Assembly: GCF_900156525.1 (NCBI RefSeq)
Contig: NZ_FTPS01000001.1
Span: forward strand, 1,240,001 to 1,304,000
Length of the DNA stretch: 64,000 bases
Origin: Pontibaca methylaminivorans
GTDB lineage: Bacteria; Pseudomonadota; Alphaproteobacteria; Rhodobacterales; Rhodobacteraceae
Reading direction: 5' to 3'
Below, one piece after another: positions 1 to 8,383 of this stretch. Every line of letters starts with the position of its first letter. Within the stretch, counting starts at the first letter, position 1. The notes beneath the pieces are model-generated. The model saw only the letters and a program-made list of their open reading frames with translations, did no database searches and had not been told where the DNA came from. Both the position numbers and the translations under genes were made by a program.

Positions 1-56
1 GGGGGCAATGTGGCGCGGCGCAAACGGTCCTGATCGCCCCTTCCGCTTTTAGGCCC

Positions 57-851
57 TCAGCGCAGGATCGGCGGGCGCGCGGGATCGCGCCCCGGTGCGG
101 CCGGGGATTTGTCGTGACCGTCCTGCGGCGGCTCGGGCAGGTCGATCCGCAAGCCCTGCGCGGCCAGCCGCTCGACCAGCGGATCGCCACCCGCAAGGAA
201 TGCGACGTCGAGCGCCCCCGCCTTCAGCCCGGAAAAGACCAGCGCCTCGTTCAGCGCCTGCGCAAGCGCGGTCTCGGCCCCCTTCTGCGCATCAATGATG
301 GCCAGCATATGGCCGCGCCGCCCGGCCTCGTCGGTGGTGCCGACCAGATAGGCCCGCCGCGCCCGCCCCGCCATGAGCGCAAGCTTGGCATCGAGCGCAT
401 GCAGCAGCGCCTCGGGCAGGCCCGCGGGCGGCGACACGGCCGCGATCTGCGCCTCGACCCGGGCCGGCCCCTGCGCAAGGATGGTTTCCAGCCAGGTCAC
501 CGCCTCGGGACCGAGCAGGATCGACGAGGGCGCGACCTCCAGGTTGACCGCCATCCCGAGATCCCGCCCCGAGAGCATCCCGACCAGCACGCGCCCCGAC
601 ATTGCCGCATAGGGCACGGCGCGGCCGGCAAACCGCGACAATCTTTCCTCGCGGTCGAAAACCAGCACGAAACGCCCGGCCGCGAGATCGAAGATCTCGG
701 GTGACACCGAATCCCCGGCCGGTTCGGCGGCCAGCATCAGGAACAGTTCGTTGTCGCAGAGCCGCGCGAAAAAGCGCAGCCGCGCCGCATCGTCGTCGGG
801 GCTTGCCTCCATCGCCGCATGGGCGCGGTCAAGCGCGGTGGTCTCGTTCAT
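57..851 (-). CDS. SseB-like protein
   Basis: Encodes about 264 residues. The protein resembles the SseB N-terminal-domain family seen in alphaproteobacteria: a helical acidic N-terminus, a beta-rich core around residues 60-76 (RFVLVFDREERLSRFAG), and a second half containing RRAYLVGT. No catalytic motif, signal peptide or membrane segment is visible, so it is probably cytoplasmic; the molecular role of this family is not established. The ATG at 851 is preferred over an upstream in-frame start at 869 because the MNETTALDRA start fits the family better. It overlaps the end of the uracil-DNA glycosylase gene by 23 bp, so the two are likely co-transcribed, glycosylase first. The C-terminal 20 residues are Pro/Arg rich and look disordered. 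Confidence 0.65.
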   Translation of the reverse strand: MNETTALDRAHAAMEASPDDDAARLRFFARLCDNELFLMLAAEPAGDSVSPEIFDLAAGRFVLVFDREERLSRFAGRAVPYAAMSGRVLVGMLSGRDLGMAVNLEVAPSSILLGPEAVTWLETILAQGPARVEAQIAAVSPPAGLPEALLHALDAKLALMAGRARRAYLVGTTDEAGRRGHMLAIIDAQKGAETALAQALNEALVFSGLKAGALDVAFLAGGDPLVERLAAQGLRIDLPEPPQDGHDKSPAAPGRDPARPPILR

Positions 852-1446
852 CCAGAACCTCGCGGACACGGGAGCGCAGCACCGGCAGAAGGTCGGTCTC
901 GAACCAGGGGTTCTTCTTCAGCCAGGCGGTATTGCGCCATGAAGGGTGCGGCAGCGGAAAGATGCGCGGCGCGTGGTCGCGCCAGTTCGACACGGTTTCG
1001 GTCAACGACCCCCTGGCGTCAAGATGCCAGCGCTGGGCATAGCTGCCGATCGCCACGATCAGCCGCAGATCGGTGAGTTCGGCCATCACGTCGCGGTGCC
1101 ATGTCCCGGCACAGACCGGCGGCGGCGGCAGGTCCGAGCTCTTGTCGTTGTAGCCCGGAAAGCAGAAGGCCATGGGCACGATGGCCACCCGGTCGATGTC
1201 ATAGAACTCGGCATCGGTCATGCCCAGCCATTCGCGCAGCCGCACGCCCGAGCGGTCGTTGAACGGCTTGCCCGTGTCGTGCACGCGGATGCCGGGCGCC
1301 TGCCCGGCGATCAGGACGCGCGCGCCGGGGCGAAACCAGACCACCGGGCGGGGCGCGTGATGCGTGGCGGTGGCGGCAAAGCGTTCGGCACAGATGCGAC
1401 AGGCGCGGATGCGTTCGACAAGCGGCGGTTTCGGGGGCTGGAACAT
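829..1446 (-). CDS. uracil-DNA glycosylase family protein
   Basis: 205 residues. The active-site loop GQAPGIRVHDTGKPFNDRSG at about 48-67 and the C-terminal PHPSWRN motif (about 170) are the two signature regions of the uracil-DNA glycosylase superfamily, which removes uracil from DNA to start base excision repair. Four cysteines, C16 and C19 (CRIC) and C95 and C112 (spaced by 16 residues), are arranged as in the 4Fe-4S family 4/5 enzymes, so an iron-sulfur cluster is likely; this is inference from spacing. It is compact, with no extra domain. Divergent to the kpsT-like gene across about 220 bp, and overlapping the SseB-like gene downstream. Confidence 0.82.
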   Translation of the reverse strand: MFQPPKPPLVERIRACRICAERFAATATHHAPRPVVWFRPGARVLIAGQAPGIRVHDTGKPFNDRSGVRLREWLGMTDAEFYDIDRVAIVPMAFCFPGYNDKSSDLPPPPVCAGTWHRDVMAELTDLRLIVAIGSYAQRWHLDARGSLTETVSNWRDHAPRIFPLPHPSWRNTAWLKKNPWFETDLLPVLRSRVREVLDERDHRA

Positions 1447-1666
1447 GCGCCCTATCTAGGTCGCCACCGCGTCCCGCGCCAGTGTCGCACCAGTGCCGCG
1501 CCCGCATGTCGCGGGTGGAAGGCGGGCACTTTCGCCACCCGGCGGCAACGCATCCGCGCGGCTTTCCATCTGCAGCGAAACTCGGCTATGAAAACTGCGC
1601 CCCCTGCTGTTAAAGGGGCGGGCCACCAGTGCTGGCATGGTTTTACGAGTTTCCGCCCGTCGCGCG

Positions 1667-2326
1667 ATGATAGAGTTTGAAAACGTCAGCAAATCGTTCT
1701 GGACCGGAACGCGCCACAAGGTGATCCTTGACCGCGTGTCGTTCCGCGTCGAACTCGGCAATTCGCTGGGCATCCTCGCGCCGAACGGGACCGGCAAGAC
1801 CACCCTCATCAACATGATGGCCGGACTCGAAAAGCCTGACGAGGGCGAAATCCGGCGTAGCTGCAACGTGTCGTTTCCGCTCGGCTTCCGCGGCGGGGTG
1901 GTGACCCGCATCTCGGCGGTGGAAAACAGCCGCTATATCGCGCGGCTTTACGGGCTCGACCCCGATTATGTCGAAGCCTACTGCCGCTGGCTCTGCAACC
2001 TCGACGAATATTTCGATCAGCCGGTGGGCACTTATTCCTCGGGGATGCGGGCGCGGTTTTCCTTTGCGCTGATGCTTGCGCTCGATTTCGACATCTACTT
2101 GATCGACGAGGGCATGCCGGGCACCACCGACGCCGAATTCAACCGCAAGGCATCCGCCATCCTCGCGGAACGGCTGCGCACCACCACCATCGTGATCGTC
2201 TCGCACCAGGCCGAGATACTGAAGAAATACGCCCGCTCCGCCGCCGTGCTGATGGATGGGCAGTTGCACATGTTCGACACTCTGGAAGAGGCGAAACGGC
2301 TTTATGACTATGAAACCCAGGGTTAG
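1667..2326 (+). CDS. kpsT: capsular polysaccharide export ABC ATPase (KpsT/CtrD type)
   Basis: 219 residues, the usual size of KpsT/BexA/CtrD ATPases that power capsule export across the inner membrane. Walker A is APNGTGKTT (38-46), the ABC signature is YSSGMRAR, and Walker B is IYLIDEG followed by MPGTTDAEF, a form typical of polysaccharide exporters. The ATG at 1667 is chosen because MIEFENVSKSF starts the first beta strand of the fold; a 30-bp longer reading is possible. Its stop overlaps the start of the KpsE-like gene by 23 bp. No KpsM-type permease is adjacent, which is unusual because the ATPase needs one; it must be encoded elsewhere. Confidence 0.85.
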   Translation: MIEFENVSKSFWTGTRHKVILDRVSFRVELGNSLGILAPNGTGKTTLINMMAGLEKPDEGEIRRSCNVSFPLGFRGGVVTRISAVENSRYIARLYGLDPDYVEAYCRWLCNLDEYFDQPVGTYSSGMRARFSFALMLALDFDIYLIDEGMPGTTDAEFNRKASAILAERLRTTTIVIVSHQAEILKKYARSAAVLMDGQLHMFDTLEEAKRLYDYETQG

Positions 2327-3869
2327 AAAATTCCGCATCCGGCGCAGCGGCACCGGCGCGGACACGGCCACCCCGTCGGAAGCCGCCGAAAGCGCCGCCG
2401 CCGTCCTGGCCGAGATCGAGGCGCTGCGCAACGAGGGGCTGACCACCCGGCAATTGCGCATGGCGCGGCGGGTGGCCGAGCGGCACGGGATCACGGCGGC
2501 CTCGGACCTGGATGCGGTGCGGCTTCTGCGCCGTCAGGGCATCGACCCCTTCGCCCAGTCGAACATGCTGGAACTGATCGCGCCGGGGCGCGGCGGCGAT
2601 GGTCACGACGACAGGCCGTCGGGGGCCGGCCTTCCGGTCCGCAGCGGGGGCCATGATGCCGGGGCGCTCGCCCGGCGGGAGCGCGGCCCCGAACCGTCCG
2701 CCGGGGATGGCTCGCCTGCGGCCCGGATCCGCGAAATCTCGGAAATCCAGCGCGACATCGCCCGCCGGCGCCAGCGGCGCCTGCGCGCGCTCGCCGCCCG
2801 GCTCGGGGTCTTCGTCGCCCTGCCGACCTTTCTTGTCGGGCTTTATTTCCATGTTTTCGCGACCCCGATGTATGCGACGAAATCCGAATTCCTGATCCTT
2901 CAGGCGGACAATGCCGGCGGCGAAGGCATCGGCGGGCTGCTGCGCGGCACGCAATTCGCGACCAGCGCCGATTCGATCGCGGTGCAATCCTACCTGCAAT
3001 CCAAGGATGCGATGCTGCGGCTCGACCGCGATGCGGGGTTCAAGGCGCATTTTGCGCAGGAACAGGTCGATCCGGTGCAGCGGCTTGGTGCGGGCGCCTC
3101 GAACGAAGAGGCCTACCGGCTGTATTCCCGCTACGTGAAGATCGGCTTCGACCCCACCGAGGGCGTGATCCGCATGGAGGTCACCGCCGCCGACCCTGCC
3201 GCCAGCACGGATTTCTCGGAGCGGCTGATTTCCTATGCCGAGGAACGCGTGAACGCCATGAGCCAGCAGAAGCGGGGCGACCAGATGCAGGATGCGCTGG
3301 ACAGCTTCGAACAGGCACAGGCCGAGCGGCGCACCGCGCAGGAAGAACTGGTCCGGTTGCAGATGGAGGGCTCGATCCTCGACCCCGAGGGGGTGATCAC
3401 CGGGCTGCGCGCCCAGATCAACGAGGTCGAGACCATGCTGCGCGAACGCGAACTTCAGGTGGCCTCGCTGCTTGACAATCCACGTCCGAACGAGGCCCGG
3501 CTCGCCGGCGCGCAGGGCGACGTGCGCCGCCTGCGCGAGACGCTCGAACAGTTGAACGCGCGGATGGTGGACGCGAGCAAGGGCGAAAACTCCCTCGCGC
3601 AGCTCACGGTGCGGCTGCAGATGGCGCAGGCCGATCTTGCCGCCCGCGACATGGTGCTGCAATCGGCGCTGCAGCAGGTCGAACAGACCCGGATGGAAGC
3701 CAACCGGCAGGTGCGCTATCTGACCACCTCGGTGCGTCCGGTGCCAAGCGAAGATCCGACCTATCCGCGCAAGTTCGAAGGTACTATACTGGCATTTCTC
3801 ATTTTTGCCGGGATTTATCTGATGATCTCGCTGACCGCTTCCATCCTGCGCGAACAGGTGACCTCTTGA
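2304..3869 (+). CDS. kpsE: capsule export inner-membrane/periplasmic adaptor (KpsE/BexC/CtrB type)
   Basis: 521 residues if the ATG at 2304 is used (a second ATG lies at 2310). Residues 1 to about 165 are a charged Ala/Arg-rich cytoplasmic extension. A first membrane segment (FVALPTFLVGLYFHVF) follows at about 170-190, then a long periplasmic part with coiled-coil character (EQAQAERRTAQEELVRLQME region) and a C-terminal membrane segment (ILAFLIFAGIYLMISLTA). This two-helix hairpin plan is that of KpsE-type polysaccharide co-polymerase/export proteins, which link the ABC transporter to the outer-membrane channel. It overlaps the ATPase upstream and shares its TGA with the TTG start of kdsA, indicating one operon. 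The N-terminal extension is longer than in enterobacterial KpsE. Confidence 0.82.
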   Translation: MTMKPRVRKFRIRRSGTGADTATPSEAAESAAAVLAEIEALRNEGLTTRQLRMARRVAERHGITAASDLDAVRLLRRQGIDPFAQSNMLELIAPGRGGDGHDDRPSGAGLPVRSGGHDAGALARRERGPEPSAGDGSPAARIREISEIQRDIARRRQRRLRALAARLGVFVALPTFLVGLYFHVFATPMYATKSEFLILQADNAGGEGIGGLLRGTQFATSADSIAVQSYLQSKDAMLRLDRDAGFKAHFAQEQVDPVQRLGAGASNEEAYRLYSRYVKIGFDPTEGVIRMEVTAADPAASTDFSERLISYAEERVNAMSQQKRGDQMQDALDSFEQAQAERRTAQEELVRLQMEGSILDPEGVITGLRAQINEVETMLRERELQVASLLDNPRPNEARLAGAQGDVRRLRETLEQLNARMVDASKGENSLAQLTVRLQMAQADLAARDMVLQSALQQVEQTRMEANRQVRYLTTSVRPVPSEDPTYPRKFEGTILAFLIFAGIYLMISLTASILREQVTS

Positions 3870-4699
3870 TTCAAGTCGAACTCGACGGGCTGCGCATCGG
3901 CAACGACCAGCCCCTGACCATCATCGCCGGCCCCTGCCAGCTGGAAAGCGCCGCCCATGCCCGGATGATCGCCGAACGGCTCCGGGATGCCTGCGCGGCG
4001 GCCGGGGCGCAGTTCATCTTCAAGGCCAGTTTCGACAAGGCGAACCGCACCTCGCTCAGCGGCCGGCGCGGTCCGGGGATGGAGGCGGGGCTCGAGATGC
4101 TGGCCGAGGTGAAGCGCGCCGTCGGCGTGCCGGTGCTGACCGATGTGCATGACATCGCCCAATGCGCGCCCGTGGCGGCGGTCTGCGACGTGCTGCAGAT
4201 CCCGGCGCTGCTCTGCCGTCAGACCGACCTGATCCTTGCCGCCGCCGAAACCGGCGCCGCGATCAACGTCAAGAAGGGCCAGTTCCTCGCGCCCTGGGAC
4301 ATGGCGAATGTGGTCGCCAAGATCGAAAGCGCCGGCAACCGCCGCATCCTGCTGACCGAACGCGGCACGACGTTCGGCTATAACGCCCTTGTCGCCGACA
4401 TGCGCGCCCTGCCGCAGATGGCGCAGACCGGCTATCCGGTGGTGATGGACGCCACCCATTCGGTGCAGCAGCCGGCGGCGCTTGGCGGATCGACCGGCGG
4501 GCAGCGGGAATTCGCCCCGGTCATGGCCCGCGCCGCCGTGGCGGTGGGCGTGGCGGCGGTGTTCATGGAAACGCATGAGGATCCCGACAATGCGCCCTCG
4601 GACGGGCCGAACATGATTCATCTCGACCGGATGCCGGGGCTGATCCGCACCCTGATGAAATTCGACCAGCTCGCCAAGGCCGAGCCGATCCCGTTCTGA
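3866..4699 (+). CDS. kdsA: 3-deoxy-8-phosphooctulonate synthase
   Basis: 277 residues. KdsA condenses phosphoenolpyruvate with arabinose 5-phosphate to give Kdo 8-phosphate, the precursor of Kdo in lipid A core and in capsule linkers. The diagnostic motifs are present: AGPCQLES near the N-terminus, FKASFDKANRTS, INVKKGQFLAPWDM, ERGTTFGYN and the C-terminal HEDPDNAPSDGPNM. The start is a TTG overlapping the kpsE stop (TTGA), so translation is probably coupled. Its position directly behind capsule export genes suggests dedicated Kdo supply for a poly-Kdo-linked capsule; whether this is the only kdsA copy cannot be told from the window. Confidence 0.95.
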   Translation: MIQVELDGLRIGNDQPLTIIAGPCQLESAAHARMIAERLRDACAAAGAQFIFKASFDKANRTSLSGRRGPGMEAGLEMLAEVKRAVGVPVLTDVHDIAQCAPVAAVCDVLQIPALLCRQTDLILAAAETGAAINVKKGQFLAPWDMANVVAKIESAGNRRILLTERGTTFGYNALVADMRALPQMAQTGYPVVMDATHSVQQPAALGGSTGGQREFAPVMARAAVAVGVAAVFMETHEDPDNAPSDGPNMIHLDRMPGLIRTLMKFDQLAKAEPIPF

Positions 4700-4717
4700 A
4701 TCCCGTCAGGTCACTCC

Positions 4718-6214
4718 ATGCAGAAACCCGCCGCCACCGTCATGCCCAACACCTGGAGCTTTCTGCGCGATCCGATGATCGCGCCGACCGGGTTCCGCGA
4801 ATATGATGCGCGCTGGAAATACCCCGATGAAATCAACCTGCCCGGCGTGACGGCGCTCGGGCTCGGGCTCGGTACGCAGATGCACCGCCGGGGCATCCGC
4901 CCGGAAATCGCCGTCGGAAACGATTATCGCGACTATTCGCTGGCGATCAAGCAGGCGCTGGTTCTCGGGCTGGTGCAGGCCGGGGTGCAGGTGCGCGACA
5001 TCGGCCCGGCGCTGAGCCCCATGGCCTATTTCGCGCAGTTCCACCTTGATGTGCCGGCGGTCGCCATGGTCACGGCAAGCCACAACCCGAACGGCTGGAC
5101 CGGGGTCAAGATGGGGTTCGACCGTCCCCTGACCCACGGCCCCGAGGACATGGCGGAATTGCGCGGCATCGTGCTGGGCGGCGAGGGACAGCCGCGCGAT
5201 GGCGGCGGCTGGAACTTCACCGACGGCCTGCGCGAGGCCTATCTTGACGATCTGGCCGGCGACTTCCGCATGAGCCGGCGGCTGCGCGTGGTCTGCGCCA
5301 CCGGCAACGGCACGGCGGGCGCCTTTGCCCCAGAGCTGCTGGAGCGGATCGGCGTCGAGGTCGTGCCAAGCCATAACCGCCCCGATTACACGTTCCCCCA
5401 TTACAACCCGAACCCCGAGGCGCTCGAAATGCTGCGCGACATGGCGCAATCGGTGCACGATTCAGGCGCGGATTTCGCGCTCGGCTTCGACGGTGACGGC
5501 GACCGCTGCGGCGTGGTCGATGACGAGGGCGAGGAAATCTTTGCCGACAAGATGGGCGTGATCCTTGCCCGCGACCTGATCCGGCTGCACCCGAATGCGA
5601 CCTTCGTCGCCGATGTGAAATCGACCGGGCTTTTCGCCAGCGACCCCGAACTTCAGGCCCATGGCGCCCAAACTGATTACTGGAAAACCGGCCATTCCCA
5701 CATGAAACGGCGGGTCAGGGAGATCGGCGCGCTGGCGGGGTTCGAGAAATCGGGGCATTACTTCTTTGCCGAGCCGCTGGGGCGCGGCTATGACTGCGGG
5801 CTGCGCGTCGCGGTCGAGATCTGCAAGCTGATGGACCGCAACCCCGGCAAATCCATGTCCGATCTGCGCCGTGCGCTGCCGCGCACCTGGTCCACCCCCA
5901 CCATGTCGCCATATTGCCCGGACACCGAGAAATACGCGGTGCTCGGGCGGCTGGTGGACCGGCTGACCGCGCTGGCCGACAGCGGCGGCACGCTGGCCGG
6001 GCGCCGGATCGACCAGGTCATCACCGTGAACGGGGCGCGGGTCATGCTCGAGAACGGCGGCTGGGGGCTGGTGCGCGCATCATCCAACACGCCCAATCTG
6101 GTGGTGGTCTGCGAAAGCCCCGAAAGCGAGCACGAGATGCGCGCGATCTTTGCCGATCTCGACGCGATCATCCGCACCGAACCATTGGTCGGGGATTACG
6201 ACCAGACCATCTGA
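4718..6214 (+). CDS. phosphomannomutase/phosphoglucomutase
   Basis: 498 residues, alpha-D-phosphohexomutase family. The phosphoserine loop TASHNPNGWTG has the catalytic Ser at 121, the metal loop is FDGDGDRCG, the sugar-binding loop is the GFEKSGHYFF region, and the C-terminal phosphate loop is RASSNTPNLVV. The enzyme interconverts hexose 6- and 1-phosphates (mannose and/or glucose) and so feeds nucleotide-sugar synthesis. It follows kdsA by 18 bp with the same orientation, consistent with a capsule or exopolysaccharide precursor role. Sugar specificity cannot be assigned by eye, so no gene symbol is given. Confidence 0.9.
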   Translation: MQKPAATVMPNTWSFLRDPMIAPTGFREYDARWKYPDEINLPGVTALGLGLGTQMHRRGIRPEIAVGNDYRDYSLAIKQALVLGLVQAGVQVRDIGPALSPMAYFAQFHLDVPAVAMVTASHNPNGWTGVKMGFDRPLTHGPEDMAELRGIVLGGEGQPRDGGGWNFTDGLREAYLDDLAGDFRMSRRLRVVCATGNGTAGAFAPELLERIGVEVVPSHNRPDYTFPHYNPNPEALEMLRDMAQSVHDSGADFALGFDGDGDRCGVVDDEGEEIFADKMGVILARDLIRLHPNATFVADVKSTGLFASDPELQAHGAQTDYWKTGHSHMKRRVREIGALAGFEKSGHYFFAEPLGRGYDCGLRVAVEICKLMDRNPGKSMSDLRRALPRTWSTPTMSPYCPDTEKYAVLGRLVDRLTALADSGGTLAGRRIDQVITVNGARVMLENGGWGLVRASSNTPNLVVVCESPESEHEMRAIFADLDAIIRTEPLVGDYDQTI

Positions 6215-6235
6215 GCACGGCCGGGCCGCCCAATT

Positions 6236-8203
6236 CTACCGGTCGCCGAACAGCTTGAGCAGCCCCTTCCTCGCCTCGTCCTCGAGCCGGTCTTTCAAGG
6301 CATCGACCGGGTCGCGGTTGTCATCCGGCTGCATCCGCAACTCCTTTTCCAGCTTTTCGCGCAGCTTGTCCTTTGCCCTGGTTTCAAGCTCCTCGCGGCT
6401 CATCCCGGTGCCCTGCTCGATCACCGCCTTCACATCGGGGCGGATCTTCGGATCGTCCCAGGACCCCTTGAACCGGATCGGGATGCGCAGCCCCTCGCCC
6501 GCGTTGGCCCGCAGCGCGATCGGGGTGATGACATAATCAAGGTCGCGCGCGCCGATCCCGATGCGCCCTTCGCCCTCGGTGCGGTAATTCGGCAGGTTCA
6601 GTTCCAGATCGTCGTTGAACAGATCCCCGTCGCGGATGGTGAAGCTTGCGTTCAGCGAATCGAACACGGTGGTTCCGCTGCCCGGATCGCCGCCGCGGGT
6701 CAGCCGGTCGAGGTCGAACCCCGAAATCACCCCCTCGGCCATGGCGATGCTGCCTGATCCCGAAAGCGAATTCATGAGCGCGGCCTCGCTGCTGCCGCTC
6801 GCCAGAACCTCGATCCGCGCCTCGCCGCGCCCGGAAAGCCGCTTGACCCCGGCCAGATCCCGAAGCGCCTTCTGCATGTCGATCCGCGAGGCGGCGACAT
6901 CGGCGCGCAGGGAAAATCCGCTGCGATTGTTGGCAACAAGCTGCCCCGTCACGATCCCGTCGAACACCTGCGCCTCGGCGATATCCAGCACCGCGCGCGC
7001 GTTCTCGAGCGCAAGCCGCCCCCGCAGCCGCCCGATATCGGTCGTGTCGGTGCGAACCCCCTCGGTACTGAAGTCGAGATCGGCATCCACAAGCGAAAGC
7101 GCCCCCGCGTCGATCCTGTCCTGCGACCAGCCCCCGGACTTGTCCTTCTGCCCGGTATCGGCGCCCTCATCGCCGCCAGTGCCCAGCCCGCGCAGGTCAA
7201 GCACTCCGGTCGCAATCTGACCCTTGATGCGCGGTCGCGCGCCCAGCACCACGTCAAGCGACCCGGAAAGTGAGGTGCCGCCCAGATCGGCCACGATCTG
7301 TTTCAGCCCGATCCGCCCCTCGGGGTGATAGCTGACATCGGCAGCGATCCGGGCGCTGTCCCCGAGCATCCGGGGCAGTTCGCCCCCCTCTCCGGCAAGC
7401 GCGGCGAGCAGGCGCGCGGTATCCCTGGCGTCGATGCTCAGATGCCCCGCCGCCGCACCCGACATCCGGGCCCGCCCGTCGAAACCGATCGTGCCGTCGG
7501 CAGTCTCGGCCTGCAGCGCGAGCGGCGTTTCCTCGCCGGTCAGAAAACGGTCGAGCCGCTCGATCTGTGCCTTCAGCGAAACCATGGTGCCATGCGGATA
7601 GAGCACCGCCCGAATCTGCGCCGGGCCGCTCTGGTCCGGCCAGTCGAGCGCCAGATCCGTGCCGTCGAGAACGACCCGCTCCCCGTCCGCCGGCGCCCAG
7701 GTGATGCGCGCATCGGCAAGGTTCAGCTTTTCCAGCACCGGAAACGCGACCGCCCCGCCGCCCCCGGATGCGGAAGGCGTCGTTTCAGCCGCGCCCGCGG
7801 ATCGCTCCGCGCCGAATTCCCAGTTGCCGCGCCCGTCCTCGCGCGTCGCGAGGTTGAGCACCGGCCGCGCGGCCGTGATCTCGGTGATGCGAACCACACC
7901 GCGCAGCAGGTCGGGAGCCGACAGGCCAAGCGTCAGCGCATCGGCGCTCAGCATCGGCTCGGCCCCGGCCCAGTCGGCATTGGCAAAACGCACCGGCCCC
8001 GTGGTGACGCCGAGAACCGGCCAGTAGGTGAAGGAGACATCGCCCGCGATCGACAGTTCGCGCCCGGTGCGCGCGCGGATCTGATCGACCGCGATCCGCG
8101 CCACCTTCTCGCCCGGCAGAACGAACGGCAAGGCAACAAGCCCCGCCCCGAGCAGAAGCACCGCCACCAGCAGCGCCCCGATCAGCCGAACCAGTAACCG
8201 CAT
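6236..8203 (-). CDS. AsmA family protein
   Basis: 655 residues. A single N-terminal membrane anchor (LIGALLVAVLLLGAGLVALP, about 7-26) is followed by a large repetitive beta-rich periplasmic region and the C-terminal AsmA_2-type segment (NLPNYRTEGEGRIGIGARDL, then SWDDPKIRPDV). AsmA-like proteins form long hydrophobic grooves thought to move phospholipids between inner and outer membranes or affect outer-membrane assembly. It is convergent with the phosphomannomutase gene (21 bp gap) and sits just downstream, on the same strand, of the amide-sensor operon. The Glu/Lys/Arg-rich last 60 residues are probably cytosol-like or disordered. The start at 8203 precedes a good hydrophobic anchor. Confidence 0.85.
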   Translation of the reverse strand: MRLLVRLIGALLVAVLLLGAGLVALPFVLPGEKVARIAVDQIRARTGRELSIAGDVSFTYWPVLGVTTGPVRFANADWAGAEPMLSADALTLGLSAPDLLRGVVRITEITAARPVLNLATREDGRGNWEFGAERSAGAAETTPSASGGGGAVAFPVLEKLNLADARITWAPADGERVVLDGTDLALDWPDQSGPAQIRAVLYPHGTMVSLKAQIERLDRFLTGEETPLALQAETADGTIGFDGRARMSGAAAGHLSIDARDTARLLAALAGEGGELPRMLGDSARIAADVSYHPEGRIGLKQIVADLGGTSLSGSLDVVLGARPRIKGQIATGVLDLRGLGTGGDEGADTGQKDKSGGWSQDRIDAGALSLVDADLDFSTEGVRTDTTDIGRLRGRLALENARAVLDIAEAQVFDGIVTGQLVANNRSGFSLRADVAASRIDMQKALRDLAGVKRLSGRGEARIEVLASGSSEAALMNSLSGSGSIAMAEGVISGFDLDRLTRGGDPGSGTTVFDSLNASFTIRDGDLFNDDLELNLPNYRTEGEGRIGIGARDLDYVITPIALRANAGEGLRIPIRFKGSWDDPKIRPDVKAVIEQGTGMSREELETRAKDKLREKLEKELRMQPDDNRDPVDALKDRLEDEARKGLLKLFGDR

Positions 8204-8357
8204 TCATGCTCTCCCGGCGAAACCGGCGCCAAGGTACCCCCGCCGGCGCGATGTGCAATGCTCTATCACAGGGAGTCTTGCTCTTGGTATCAGGAACGGC
8301 CTCTCAGGCGCGGCGATCAGTCGCCGATGGCGGGTCCATTCCGAGTTCGTGCAATGC

Positions 8358-8383
8358 CAGGCGCGTTTCCGGCCCGGCGCCTG
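8358..8383 (-). terminator. hairpin directly after sensor-operon stop codon
   Basis: CAGGCGC (8358-8364) pairs perfectly with GCGCCTG (8377-8383) around a 12-nt loop, beginning at the base next to the stop codon of the binding-protein gene. There is no T-run on the minus strand, so it is at best a weak or factor-assisted terminator or an mRNA-end stabiliser. The remaining 8204-8357 holds no gene I can support; the AsmA promoter should lie there. Confidence 0.4.

Noticed and set aside
1-56. Fragment of an upstream gene at the window edge
   Set aside because: Short frames stop at 33 and 52, but none is recognisable in so few codons, so no feature is claimed.
8253-8357. GTGCAATGC repeated at 8253-8261 and 8349-8357 as possible attachment-site repeats of the amide block
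   Set aside because: Only 9 bp, both copies lie on the same side of the block, and no integrase or tRNA is nearby; chance or local duplication is as likely.
8204-8383. Possible tRNA-like structure left of the amide block
   Set aside because: A GGCGA-TCAG-TCGCC stem is present, but no acceptor stem, T-loop or anticodon arm can be assembled.
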